Positions 23,201 through 34,930 of a DNA stretch of 64,000 nt are shown here, one piece after another. The stretch comes from Ustilaginoidea virens (Eukaryota; Ascomycota; Sordariomycetes; Hypocreales; Clavicipitaceae), in the NCBI RefSeq assembly GCF_000687475.1, contig NC_057317.1, forward strand, positions 6,262,501 to 6,326,500, given 5' to 3'. Below the pieces are notes generated by a model that was given only the letters and a program-made list of their open reading frames with translations, was not told the origin of the DNA and searched no databases. Both the position numbers and the translations under genes were made by a program. Numbering within the stretch: the stretch's first letter is position 1; the number at the start of each line of letters is the position of its first letter.

Positions 23201-25898
23201 TACTTAAAGAGGCTAAAGTAGGTCTAGAATATAGTTAAATATTTATCGCCCTTAGCAATATAAATCTTATAGAATATAGTATAGATATCTACCTTTATAA
23301 ACTATATCGCCTGAGATAGGGAATATAGCATCTCCTTAATTAAGCGAAAGGGGTACTAGTCTTATGCCGTAACTTTATTTAGGGCCCGGTAATCTACGTA
23401 AAAATATTATCTACTATTTACTTTTCTCGCGAGTAGGATTAATACTGCTACTAAAGAGGAGCTTATATAGATCTATCCTTTATCTATAAAGTCGGTTACC
23501 TATCTCTAAACCTTAAATAACTAGTCCTATGGTATATTATATAGCGGTCCCTATAGGAGGTCGGGTGGCCCCCTATTTAGGGTCGGTTTAAGCTTAATAT
23601 AGTAATCAAGCATGCCCTAGTGCGGTAGGAGGCTAGAGGCCTTTATCTTATTAAAGAGGTTAGTAAAGTCCTAGAGCTTAGGCGGTAGGGTCTATAGCTA
23701 GGCTAGGGGGGAAACTAAATTCTAATAAAGCGGGAGTATAATACAGAGGATATATATAAGCTCCTATAGGCTTATAAAGAAAAAAGAGGTTAAATTATCT
23801 TAGGTATATACTATATATTATAGTATACTATAAAAGACCGATCTAAAGATATTAATTATAATAGGCCTAGAGGATCGAATAGTCGATTCTTTTATAAGGA
23901 GGCTATTAGCAGCTCTAATTCTTAATTAGCGCTACTTCGCCTATAGTTCGATATTATAATACTCTATCTAAGGCAACCCTAAAATAATATCGTAAGTAAG
24001 GCCTAGGATAATATATAGCATTATAGCTGACGGCTATCTATCGATATCAATATCAATATAAATAATATAGGTAATCGAGGGGGTAGCCTATTGCTCCCCC
24101 GATCAACTTTTTATATCTATTATAGTCCTAAGTTTCCTATAAGATGGTAGGCAGATAGGCTAGAGTTTTAACCTTTAGACGGTTCTTTCGCTTATTACAC
24201 TATAGTAGTTATAACTAGAATTAATTAGGGTATTAATAAAGGTAGAATTATTATATAATATTAGGACTAAAAAGGGGTGTTTATCCATATAGTCTTTAAT
24301 ATTATTAATCTCCTTTATATAGTATTCCTATTATAATCTAGCTAGGGGCTAGGTATATTTTTTAAGCCTTCTCGCGAGATTCGGCTTAAAAGCTAGTCTT
24401 TTCCCTAAGAATTACTATTATCGCTATCTTTAAGCTTAGCAATTCGTAAGGCTTCTACAGCCTTTAGGTCTATAGAAGCTATAATTATCTCTAGTAGAGG
24501 CCAGGCCGGCCTTAGCTTACACTCTAGTATTTTATAGCTAGTATCCCCGTATTAGGTGTAAAATGACTTTTAGTAGCGCTCCTTAAGGACTTCCTTTAAA
24601 ACCTATAGCGCCTTTTTATTAGGAAACCTTTATTTGCCTTTCGAACCTAGCTTATAGATGCCTATTATAGGCGTATTACTATCTTTATCCCGAGCGGTTG
24701 TCTGCAGATCTTAGGCGTTATCGTTATAATCTTAGGAAGGGTCTATATAGCGCTTTATAGTAAGACTTATCTTTAGGTCGATAGCGATTTTACAATACTA
24801 TACGACAGCCGCCTTATAGTCCTTATAAGAGACCCTTAGGCTGATAATCTTATCTAATATGCAAGGGTTAAGGGCGGATTAAAGTATTTTTAGCTTGACC
24901 GACTTAGGCCACTTAAGCCCCCCCGCTAATACTAATTTCTCTTTAAAGCATATAAAGAAGGTAGAAAAGGGTTCTTTCGGCGCCTAATAGAGGGTATACT
25001 TAAGCTTGCTAATCGCGTATTCCTCCTAATATAGATCCTCAAAGAGTTGCTATAGGTAGTTAAAGAAAGCTATAGGGCGGTAATAGAGGGCTATACTATT
25101 TTTGAAGAATGCCGCGATTTAGGATTAAATTATAGCCGAAAGGTTCTAGTAGATAAATATCCATTAGGTCTTATTATTACTAATAAAGTCCCGATCGATC
25201 TCCAACTTATGCTCTATAAAGGTCTTTTATATAGTAAATATAGCCTTTTTACCATTAAAGGGTTCCCCGACCGGTATTGGCTTATGCCTAAGTCGGGTTT
25301 CCTCCAGGGTTAGGATAGAGTTAGTCTAAGACCGGTTAAGGGTTATTATAGGGGCTAGCGATAGTTATTATTATATCTGGTCGATAAGGGCCAGCATCTA
25401 ATACTCGGTCTATTCGGCCTAAGTATATATCTAATGCTTACTCTCCTGGCTTTAGGATAGCTATTCTTAAAACCTTATATTAAGGACTTCTATAGTATTA
25501 GTAATTGACTCTTATTGAGCGGCCTATTAATAAGCAGAGGCATATTAGGCATTATCTAAGCCCGTAGTATTCTATAAGGGCCCTATATCCATTATCGGCA
25601 GTTATATATGATATAACAATAAGGGTTAAGAGAGTTTTATTAATTATAATGGACTGGCCCTAGGGCTACTGCGAATAGGCGTCAATCGGATGTATTAATA
25701 AAACTAAAGAGGAAGGGAGAAGAGCCCGAATTGGGTCCCTTCCGCAGTCTATATACATCCGTATGTGGCGCGGGCTAGAGCCCTAACGTTGCCCTATGGG
25801 CCCGCGCGTCTACCTTATGTTATCCGTTCCGGACTAGGTATAGGCGCAGCCCGAGCCTTAGTCAATCCATGACATGGGCATAGCCCGAGTCCGTGACA
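20259..25898 (-). mobile_element. Gypsy D: complete chromodomain Gypsy element (5640 bp), duplication CGTAC
   Basis: LTRs of 254 bp (20259-20512 and 25645-25898), TGTGACGGACTGG...CCGTGACA, flanked by CGTAC at 20254-20258 and 25899-25903. It interrupts Copia E between reverse transcriptase and RNase H; removing it rejoins the frame. On the minus strand gag is near the right end and the chromodomain near the left, directly before the 3' LTR, so it lacks the 1.9-kb 3' segment of Gypsy A and B. Confidence 0.95.
20580..25600 (-). pseudogene. Gypsy D gag-pol remnant
   Basis: Minus-strand domains from right to left: gag (about 24400-25600), protease (about 23900-24300), reverse transcriptase (about 22950-23560) with AATTYLNNILVYTKGL-like spacing in which both Asp of the YxDD box are Asn (near 23075-23130), RNase H, integrase (about 21000-22000), and a chromodomain near 20600-20710 reading LVKWKGYN with its Trp intact. 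Many TAA/TAG codons; no active product. Confidence 0.8.
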
Positions 25899-26396
25899 CG
25901 TACTACTAATAGCAAGCAACAGCCTATTATAACCGCTTATTCAGATAGCGATTTTACTGGCTGTAAAGAGACTTCTAAATTAACTGGAGGTTTTCTTACT
26001 ACTATTAATAGTGGTCCTATTAGCTGGCGTTCTAAGCGAGCCTCTTTAGTAGTACTATCTACTTTAGAAGCCGAATCAGATGCTTTACTTAAGACGATCC
26101 GTGAGGTACAGTGGCTATCTAACCTCTGTAAAGAGCTAGATATTAATATAGAACGCCCTATACCGCTATACTGCGATAACCAAGGCTCTATATCTAATTC
26201 TAATGACCCTAATCAGTATGCTCGCACTAAGTATACGCTATTAAAATTCCGGTATATTAGGGAGCAAGCCCAGCTGGGCTTGGTTAATATTACCTACTTA
26301 CCTACTAATAGTATGCCTGCTGACGGTCTTACTAAGCCACTGCCGGGCCCTAAATTTACTAGGTTCCGTGAGTTACTAAGCCTTAGGGCCTGCTAA
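25899..26396 (+). pseudogene. Copia E RNase H and pol C-terminus
   Basis: The longest intact retroelement frame in the window: 164 codons open from the Gypsy D junction to TAA. It shows AYSDSDFTGCKETSKLTGG and ISWRSKRASLVVLSTLEAES, then YCDNQGSISNSNDP and THSMPADGLTKPL-like residues near the end, all standard for Copia RNase H. It is the 3' end of the same pol frame that stops at 20258, not a separate gene. Confidence 0.9.
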
Positions 26397-26519
26397 CTTA
26401 TATTATTCTTACCAAGGTTTTTTATATATATATTTTTCCTTGGTCCTTTTTTAATGTATTTTCTTTCCCTATCCTTTATATACGATTAGCTTGCTACTAC
26501 AGTAGCTAATCAGAGGGGG

Positions 26520-26619
26520 TGTTAAAATCCTATAGTAGTCTACTAGACTGCTGGCCCTTCCACTGTCTCTTGGACTTACGACTGTCCCACCGGACTTACA
26601 GTGGTCTTACCAACCTTGG
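26520..26619 (+). repeat. Copia E 3' LTR, left piece
   Basis: Begins TGTTAAAATCC after the tract CAGAGGGGG, identical in layout to the 5' LTR start. It is cut at 26619 by Gypsy B, whose duplication CTTGG occupies 26615-26619. Confidence 0.9.
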
Positions 26620-27048
26620 TATTACGGGCTCGGGCTACGCCCGCGCCACAATATGGCTAGGACTCGGGCTGCGCCTATGCCTAGCCTAGGTAGGGTCATA
26701 TAAGTCAGCGGCATAGGGTCACAGGACTACGCTAGGACCCTGACTTATGCTAACGCATAGTTAAATAGACTATTGAGAGGCCCCTATTTGGGTCATCTCT
26801 CTTTTCTCTTTCTTTCCTCCTTAGTCTATTTAATATATTCATTCAATGCCTATTTGTAGTAGCCCTAGGGCTAGTCCTTTACATTTAAATAGACTCTCGC
26901 AGCCTTACTATTATAACCTCACATTATAGAGCTAATAATATAGGCTATATAAGATATCAAGATAAGTACACCTAGAGAAATGGGTATAGACAACCTGAGA
27001 CCATAGCACCCCTAACGTAATATATATACCCGAGTAGAGCAGCTTGCA

Positions 27049-30000
27049 ATGGGGTTACAACATATAGAGGCGCAGATATAGACTAATGCGCAATACCTCG
27101 CTACTATTGCCGCCTTACTGCAGACCCTTTTTACGAACTAGTTAAATAGCTCTTAAAACGCCACCTAACTGGCCCCAATCGTATAATAGAATGGCCCCCT
27201 CCCTACTGCTTAGGATATCTAGCCAAAGCGCAAGCTAATCCTAATAGGGGACCCCTTTAATAGCAAAAAGGCTATATTTACAGTCTGGCAGACTTTTATG
27301 CAATATAAGCTTAAGGTCGATAGGGACTTTATTAGAGATAAAAAGACCTAATAGATATTTATCTTTTAGAACCTTTCGTCTATAGTCTAATTATAGGTCG
27401 CAGCCTTCTTTAAAAATAATATAACTTGCAATTATAATATAATAAAGTTCTTCGAATACCTTTAATACCTCTTTAAGGACCTATACTAGTAGAATTGCGC
27501 TATTACTAAGCTTAAGCACTCTTTATACTAGGGCCTTAAGGAACCTTTTACCGCCTTTTTTATTCAATTTAAAGAAAAACTTATACTTACTAGCAGCCTT
27601 AGTTAGCCTAAGGAGGTTAAACTAGAATACCTCTAATCGGCGCTTAATACTTATATAGCTAATAAAATTATCAATCTTAAGGTCTCCTGTTATAATTACT
27701 ACTCAGCAGTAGACCACTACTAATAAATTGCCATCAATATTAAGACCAGCCTGATTATTAACTACTAATTGGGCTCGGCCTATTTCCGACTAACTTACGC
27801 CTAAGATTCTAAGGGCGATATATAAATATTAGGCGTTAATAAGCTAAACTTAAAGGATAAATAGTATAGAGCTAGGGCGGAATAGGTTATTAGGGAGGTT
27901 ACTAAAGAGTATAGGAGAAAAGGACTTTATCTCTAATATACCTCTCCCTACTACTAGGTATTAGGATGCTGATTATAATTAGCCTAAAGGCTAACTGTAT
28001 CTATAGTTGCATCCCTAGACTCTTAAGTAGTTAAGATTAAAAGTAGTAATAACTCTTAGGAAAAAGACTAGCCCTTAAGCCTAATCTCGCTAGAGGGCTT
28101 AAAATATACATACAGACCCTAGCCTAATTACAAAAGGAATTAAAAGAGATCGCAAAATAAATAGATAGACACCCCTTTTTAATACCAATCTTATATAAAT
28201 CCTATACCTTTATTAATACCTTAATCGACTTAGGATATAACTACTATAGCGCTATAAGCGAAAAGATAGTATAACGGTTAGGCCTCTAACCTATCTACCT
28301 ACTATAACGTAGGGAAATCAGAATAGCAGTAGATATTTAGAGCCGTTTAGGAGAACGTAAAATAATATATTTCTCTATTACCTATATTATCTGTATAGCA
28401 ATTAATATTAATAGATGGCCGTCTATAGTTATACTTTACGTTATCCTAGGCCTTACCTGCGATATTATCCTTAGAATGCCTTAGATAGAGCACTATAATA
28501 TTATACTGCAGGCGAAATAGCGCTAATTAAAGATCGAATTAGTAGGTAGCCTTATTATTAAGGAATCGATAAGAAGATAATAGGGTCTAACTATAGTAAA
28601 TATCCTTAGCTTAGTCTTCTATAGTATACTAAAGCAGGCAAAATACTCTAGGGACTAATCGACTTCTTTTATTATAATAAGCTTATAGGAAATAATATGC
28701 ATTCTCTGTATTATACTGCTACCTTATTAAGACTCTGCCCTATAATTATAAGAGCTATAAGTGCTCCCAATAGAATTATAGGAATTTACTAACCTCTTTA
28801 ATAAGGAGAAGGCTTCTAGTCTCCCTCTGCACTAAGGCATATTAGACTACTATATTTAGCTTAAAAAGACTATAGATGGGAGCTAACTAGACCTACCTTA
28901 GGGCCTATTATATAATATGCTATAAGACTAGTTACTTAAAGTTTAGAGATAAGTAATTAACCTAATAGATAAAGGATAGATCTAAGCAAGCTCCTTATTA
29001 GCAGTAGCACTAGTCCTACTAGCTAGAAAGGGGAATAGCAGGTAGCATTTTTGCATTAACTATCGGGCCCTTAATAAGGTTATAGCCTAAGATTAATACC
29101 CCCTCCTTTTAATTAAAGAGACCTTACGATCCCTATCCTAAGCGAAATAGTTTACTAAGGTTAACATATATATAGTATTCTATAAGATATATATTGCAGA
29201 GGGCGATAAACACTTAACTGTATTCTATATATAATTTAGACTATTTAAATAGCTTATTATGCTGTTTAGACTAACTAGGGCCCTTACGACCTTTTAAAGA
29301 TATATTAATAGGGCCTTAGGGAATATACTAGAAGACTTTATAACTGCTTATCTTAACGATATTTTGATTTATACTAAGGGATTAAAGGTAGACTATATAA
29401 GGCGCATTAAGGAAGTCCTTTAATAACTGCAAAAGGCCGGCTTAAATTTAAATCTTAATAAGTGCGACTTCACCATAAAGGAGGTCTAATACCTAGGATA
29501 CATTATAATGGCTAGAAAGGAAATCTATTTAGACCCTAAAAAGATTAAGGCTATCTAGAATTAGGAAGCATTTATAAAATTAAAAGGCATTTATAGTTTC
29601 CTTAGTTTTGCCAACTTCTACTATAACTTTATCCTAGACTTCTCCTGCCTTATTAACCTTTTAGTTAGGTTAATAAAAAAAGGGGTTCTATTCTAATAAT
29701 TAGATAAAAAAGAGGTGGCATTCTAAGCGCTTAAGTAGTACTTTATATTATCTTTAGTTTTTACCTAATAGGACCCTAATAAAGAGATAGTCCTTAAGGC
29801 AGATAGTTCTAATATAGCCCTTAGTAGCTATCTATTATAGGTTAGGGAGGATAGCATACTTTACCCTATTATATACTATTCTGCTTACTTATTAGATATA
29901 AAATAGAATTATACTATATACAATAAGGAACTTTTTACTATTATCTCTTGCCTTAAGGTATAATTAGTAGAACTCTACTTAGTAGCCTCCCCCTTTACTA

Positions 30001-31800
30001 TTCTTACTAACTATAAGAACCTAAAGTACTTTACCTAACTATAGGAAATATCTAAGCAATAAGCCTAATAGGCTAAGACTCTAATGCTTTTTAATTTCTA
30101 CCTTTAGTATAAGCTAGGGTTATAAGCTTAATACCCTAATACTCTTTCTCAATAGGAATAAGAGGCAAATAGGGCAGAACTATAAATTAGATAGATCCTA
30201 AAACTATTATCTATTTTAGCACTTAATATAGATAGGATAGAAGGCATTAGGGCCCTAACCTTAGATTTAAGGGTTACCTTACCTTATAGCCTATATATCT
30301 TTACTAATGCTTACCTTTAGGCTCTTTAGGACTAAGTAATATCCGCAGATAGTACATACTAGGCATAATAGATAGTAGTAGCGAATAGAGAGCGATAATT
30401 CTCTATAGAGGCAGCAATATAGGAATAAATTGCAGATTATACTCTAAATGCATATAGTATGCTACTTTACTAAAGGCGGGTATAACTCCTATCGTTTGAG
30501 CCCCTAACTATAATAGTAATTCAATAGTACTATAACTTACCTATAGTAGGTCACTTAGGGAAGAATACTACCTTCTAATTACTATAATAGGATTATTACT
30601 TTAATAATATATCATCTAAGGTAGTAAGGTTTATTTAGAACTATTAATGCTATAGAGCGCATAAGAGCCGCTAGCTATAATAGGGTCTGCTATAGCCCTT
30701 ACTAATCTTAGACTATTTCTAATTGCAAATATTAGTAGACTTTATAATAGACCTTCCTGCCTATAACTCTTCTAACCTATACTTCCTTATAGTAATTACT
30801 AACCGCTTATTAAAGTATATCTAGCTAGAGGCAATACACTTTATAATAGCTAAGGAGTATATAGAGCAATTCCAATAATACTAATAGCACTTCTATAGAT
30901 TCCCTAATAAGATTATTAGCAATAGAGGCTTAAATTAAGTAGGATAATTCTAGATAATACTTTATAAGGCAGTTAGGACTAAATAACTCCTCTCGATTAT
31001 ATACTACCCCTAAACTAATAGTAGTATAGAACGAATAAACTAAGAGGTCTAAGCCATCCTCTATATTATAGTCTCCTTTAACTAATACAATTAGCCTAAG
31101 CACCTTACTGCATGCCAACTCGCCTTAAATAACTAGATATTATTAGTAATAGGGTTTAGCCTAAACTGGCTCCTTAATAGGTTTAATATACTAACTATTA
31201 TACTAGCCTTAGAGGTAATATTAAGCTTAAAGATACTAAAAGGGTAGGTAGCTCTCTTTCTAATTAACTTCTAAGAGGGAAAAGAGTTAGCCTAAGCTAT
31301 TATCGCTTTTGCATAATAACGATAATAGAATATAATAAACTATTTATACTATTTAGTAGAGCATTTCTAGGTTAGAGACTGCATATAGCTTAGCCTAAGG
31401 AATATTAAAATAAACTGCCCTTATAAAAAGCTTAATTAGGTCTCTGCCAAATATGCTATTATCGCTATATTATCCCTACTTACTATTTAGCTTAATATCC
31501 TTAAGGGCATCTACCTAGTTTTTTATATTAACCTTATTAAATGGACTACTTCTAATCTACTCCCAATATAAACTATAACTAATATTAGGCTAAAGCCCCT
31601 ACTTATTCTCCCGTAAGACTTTAATTAGCTATATAAGGAATATAAGGTTAAGGCGATACTAGCGGCAAAAAATACTTAGGGTTAAGGTAGGAACTATAAT
31701 ATACTAGTCAAATAGAAAGGGTATAACTTACCTATATAGGAACCCTTAGAAAACTTTAAAGATTTAGTAGTATAAGAGGTATTTAAAACTAAATAGGGTG
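27049..31800 (+). pseudogene. Gypsy B gag-pol remnant
   Basis: gag probably starts at the ATG at 27049 (MGLQHIEAQI). The protease region near 28190-28270 reads TFINTLIDLGYNYYSAIS, with DSG changed to DLG by TCA to TTA. Reverse transcriptase at about 28850-29560 has TAYLNDILIYTKG (29345 onward) and the connection LSFANFYYNFI. RNase H follows, then an integrase finger and core (30420-31380, VGHLGKNT) and a chromodomain (31640-31790, ILVK-stop-KGYNLPI-stop-EPLENFKDL). Stops are TAA/TAG. Confidence 0.85.
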
Positions 31801-31914
31801 ATATTCATATATATAATAGGCCCTCTAGGCTATCGAAATAAGGTCTACTAGACCTATATACGATGCCTAAACGCCTACTTATAAAAAAAAAAAAAAAAAA
31901 AAACCCTTAAAATA

Positions 31915-33339
31915 TTAAAAAAAAAAAAAACTATTAAGCTTATATGCCTCTCTTTTAGGCTAGTACTATCCTCCCCCCTCTCCTACGTTATAACCACTAT
32001 ACTTATCGTTATATAGGCCCTCTTCGGCACTATTAGGATTAATATACCCCTATGGTGGCTGCTGCTGTAGGGGCAGTAATGGCAGGGGTAGCTGTATATA
32101 ACCCTTATAGTGGTATCTATAGGGGGTTAGGCATGCATACGGCGAGTAGGCCTAGCATAGATAGTTGCCCATATGACTTTAATATAACGGCATTCTAGGG
32201 GATATACTATACGGGGAATATAGGGGGGGCTATAATAGGGCTTAATAAAGATGCTATAGGGTCTATAGCGGTGGCGGCAGGGGATACAGTAGTGCTGGCT
32301 AAGGCTGCTACAATACTAGGGCATTCTGCAGCAGGTAGTACAGCTAGGCCTTTAGGGGAACTTATGCACCCTACTTATAGGTAGGCGGTTCCCTAGTATA
32401 ATAGGTTAGTAAGGGGCGGGCTAAAGGGGGGGCTAGATAGGGCCAGGTAGGAGCCGCTAAATACTACTCTATCTAGGCATAGTGCTCCTAGGCCTCTCGC
32501 TATATATCCTATATTATATTTAATATAGGGGCCAGATTGATAACTAATCCAGCTTAGCGGCAGGAGGGAGTTATAGCCTAAGAGACATTAGTTAACGCCT
32601 TATTAGCAGCATTATAGGGACTAAAAGCAAGATATAGGATATAGGGAGTCATTTAGTTAGCGGCTATAGCATACTACTACTAGTTATTAAGGGCCCAAAA
32701 AGAAGGCAAAAGGATAATAGCCTAAGCCTTAATTGTCTTAATTGTAAGATGCATAGATTTAATAATAGTAGTGCCGTCCTTATAAGCCTAGATCTACGCC
32801 CAGTAGATCTACTAGAGTCTAGGATTGCCAGCAAGCTTAAAGTCAAGCTATACGCATAAGCTATATGCATTTTAGCAGTAAGAGCAGCCCTTATTCTTGC
32901 CTTTTTGTATGCAGATAGGGAGAATACTAATCGCCTGCATTTTTTAGTTATATCGCTTACATAAAAACTCTTTATTATGGGCGCATTTATGCTTCTTATT
33001 AGAGGAATCACCCTCTAATAAATAGTTGCCTATAGTATACTATGGCTTGCATTTACGCTTAGAAGGGCTAGGGCGCTTAGCAGATAGGGTAGTTAGACCG
33101 CTCGTAGGTTGTGGGATTTCTATGATATTAGGATCTATAGGGGCTATTGCGCTGCCTATAGCTTAGCCGCCACTAGGGTTCAATTCAGATATATTTAGGG
33201 TCCTACTATAGTCAATTAGGGGAATATAAAATCGCATTAGGCTTAAACTAATATATACGTTAAATACAGATAGAGATAGGGCATAGCCTAAGAGATATTA
33301 ACTTTTAGAGGAGAAGGATAGGCTTATAGGGGGTTGCAT
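31915..33339 (-). pseudogene. Antisense ORF of Gypsy B (475 codons, opposite to gag-pol)
   Basis: A single minus-strand frame runs from ATG at 33339 (MQPPISLSFSSKS) to a TAA at 31915-31917 with no shift (1425 bases). It is broken only by TAA/TAG, many clearly at Gln-rich positions. Segments matching Gypsy A in order include NYLLEGDS, KEFLCKRYN, LNN-followed by stops-YA, APILNII, EHYA-stop-IE, PPLARP and a Pro/Gln-rich C-terminal third. There is a Cys-containing patch (KGCSYC, then NAYSLC). A shorter open stretch in another minus frame (32664-33011) is a shadow. I do not recognise the family; the 3' location and orientation recall antisense ORFs known in some plant Gypsy elements. Confidence 0.65.
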
Positions 33340-34054
33340 ATATAGGTTCGGGAATATATAAGTAACTAGTCTATTAATATTAGCATCTATTATAACCCTA
33401 GGCAGGGGGGATAATACTTACAGTAAGACGCTAATAATAATCAAATCGGCTATAGGAAGAAAAAAGGTAATAAAAAGGGCGCAAGAGAAAATATATCTTT
33501 ACCTAAGGGGATTACCTATCGATAGCTAGCGAAAAAGTTTTTATAATACTAACGGCTGCTATAGATAGCTTCCAACTGGCGATATAATGCTAGCCTTCTA
33601 TATGCTTCTACTATACCACTATCGAATTGGCTACTTTATAATACCCCCTACTTATATGAACTGGACCCGACGAATAGACTCAAGGTTATCGCGATAAAAA
33701 CCTAGGCGACCTGATTAGGCCTACGCAAAAAAGGGGCGGGTTTTTAAATATAATTAATTCGATTGTAAGGCAGAAGAGGGGGATATATTATAGGCTTGGG
33801 CTACGCCTGCGCCATAATATAGCTAGGACTCAGGCTATGCCTATGCCTAGCCTAGGTAGGGTTATATAAGTTAGCGGTATAGGGTCACAGGACTACGCTA
33901 GGACCCCGACCTATGCTAACGTATGGGTAAATAGACTATTAAGAGGCCTCTATTCGGGTCCTCTCTCTTTTCTCTCTCTTTCCTCTTTAGTCTATTTAAT
34001 ATATTCATTCGACGCCTATTTGCAGTAGCCCTAGGGCCAGTCCTTTACACTTAG

Positions 34055-34925
34055 GCCTTTACCGTTTACCTTCCGGATTTTCAGTGGATTAGTACTGTAT
34101 ACTAAATAAAGTAGGCCTTTATCGGGCCTTATTTTTTGGTAAGGCTTAATATGACGTATCAGGCCTTATTTTTAAATATATGGTAAGGCGGCATATGACG
34201 TACCGGGCCTGATTTAAAAGATATCTGGTAAGGCCGGATATTATGCGGCACACCGGGCCTTATTTAAAAATATTTAATACGGCCGGAAATTATGTGGGCA
34301 CACCGGGCCTTATTTAAAAAATATTTAATACGGCCGGATATTACGTGGGCACACTAGGCCTTATTTTAAAAATATTTAATACGGCCGGATATTACGTGGG
34401 CACACCGGGCCTTATTTTAAAAATATTTAATACGGCCGGATATTACGTGGACACACCGGGCCTTATTTAAAAGATATTTAATACGGCCGGATATTACGTG
34501 GCACACCGGGCATTATTTAAAAATATTTAATACGGCCGGATATTACGTGGCACACCGGGCATTATTTAAAAATATTTAATACGGCTGGATATTATGTGGC
34601 ACACCGGGCATTATTTGGTAAGGCTTGATATGACGTATCAGACCTTATTTTTAAATATATGGTAAGGCTGGATATAACGTGGTATAATGGGTATTACGAG
34701 GAGCTCTCTTACTGGCTACCTTGGATGGCTGGGCCTACCCTCTCTCTTAGATATATTTAGGATAGCTTTTCCCCTTCTTTCTAGATAGTAGATGGGTAGC
34801 ACAATCGAACTTGTTAATGCACTACATGCCTCTTGACTCTTTTCACCTTTCCTGCGTTTCTGGTTATTTATATCTGTCTTGCCTTATACCGGCTTCACTT
34901 TATATTTACCCTCAGAATTGTAACA
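34055..34925 (+). repeat. Copia E 3' LTR, right piece
   Basis: Continues the LTR after Gypsy B and ends GAATTGTAACA at 34925, before the duplication GTATT. It contains about ten minisatellite units (34120-34670), roughly five fewer than the 5' LTR, and otherwise matches it closely. Confidence 0.9.
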
Positions 34926-34930
34926 GTATT

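Larger units (their letters stand above)
26620..34049 (+). mobile_element. Gypsy B: complete chromodomain Gypsy element (7430 bp) with 3' antisense segment
   Basis: LTRs of 264 bp at 26620-26883 and 33786-34049, flanked by CTTGG (26615-26619) and CTTAG (34050-34054), a one-base RIP-type difference. It sits in the Copia E 3' LTR. Plus-strand order: gag, protease, reverse transcriptase, RNase H, integrase, chromodomain. Two A-runs (31883-31903 and 31917-31930) follow, then about 1.9 kb holding a minus-strand frame, a purine tract (GCAGAAGAGGGGGA) and the 3' LTR. Confidence 0.94.
12843..34925 (+). mobile_element. Copia E: full-length Ty1/Copia element with three nested insertions, duplication GTATT
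   Basis: Flanked by GTATT at 12838-12842 and 34926-34930, with TGTTA...TAACA ends. Order: 5' LTR 12843-14068, primer-binding site 14069, a 1-kb leader with tandem repeats, gag from 15083, protease, integrase, reverse transcriptase, RNase H ending at the TAA at 26394-26396, a purine tract before 26520, and the 3' LTR. It is interrupted by TRIM2 (16237-16800), Gypsy D (20259-25898) and Gypsy B (26620-34049, in the 3' LTR). Its frames are the best preserved among the retroelements here. Confidence 0.92.

Noticed and set aside
32664..33011. 115-codon minus-strand ORF in Gypsy B
   Set aside because: It is in a different frame from the one conserved between Gypsy A and Gypsy B, so it is probably a chance open stretch.
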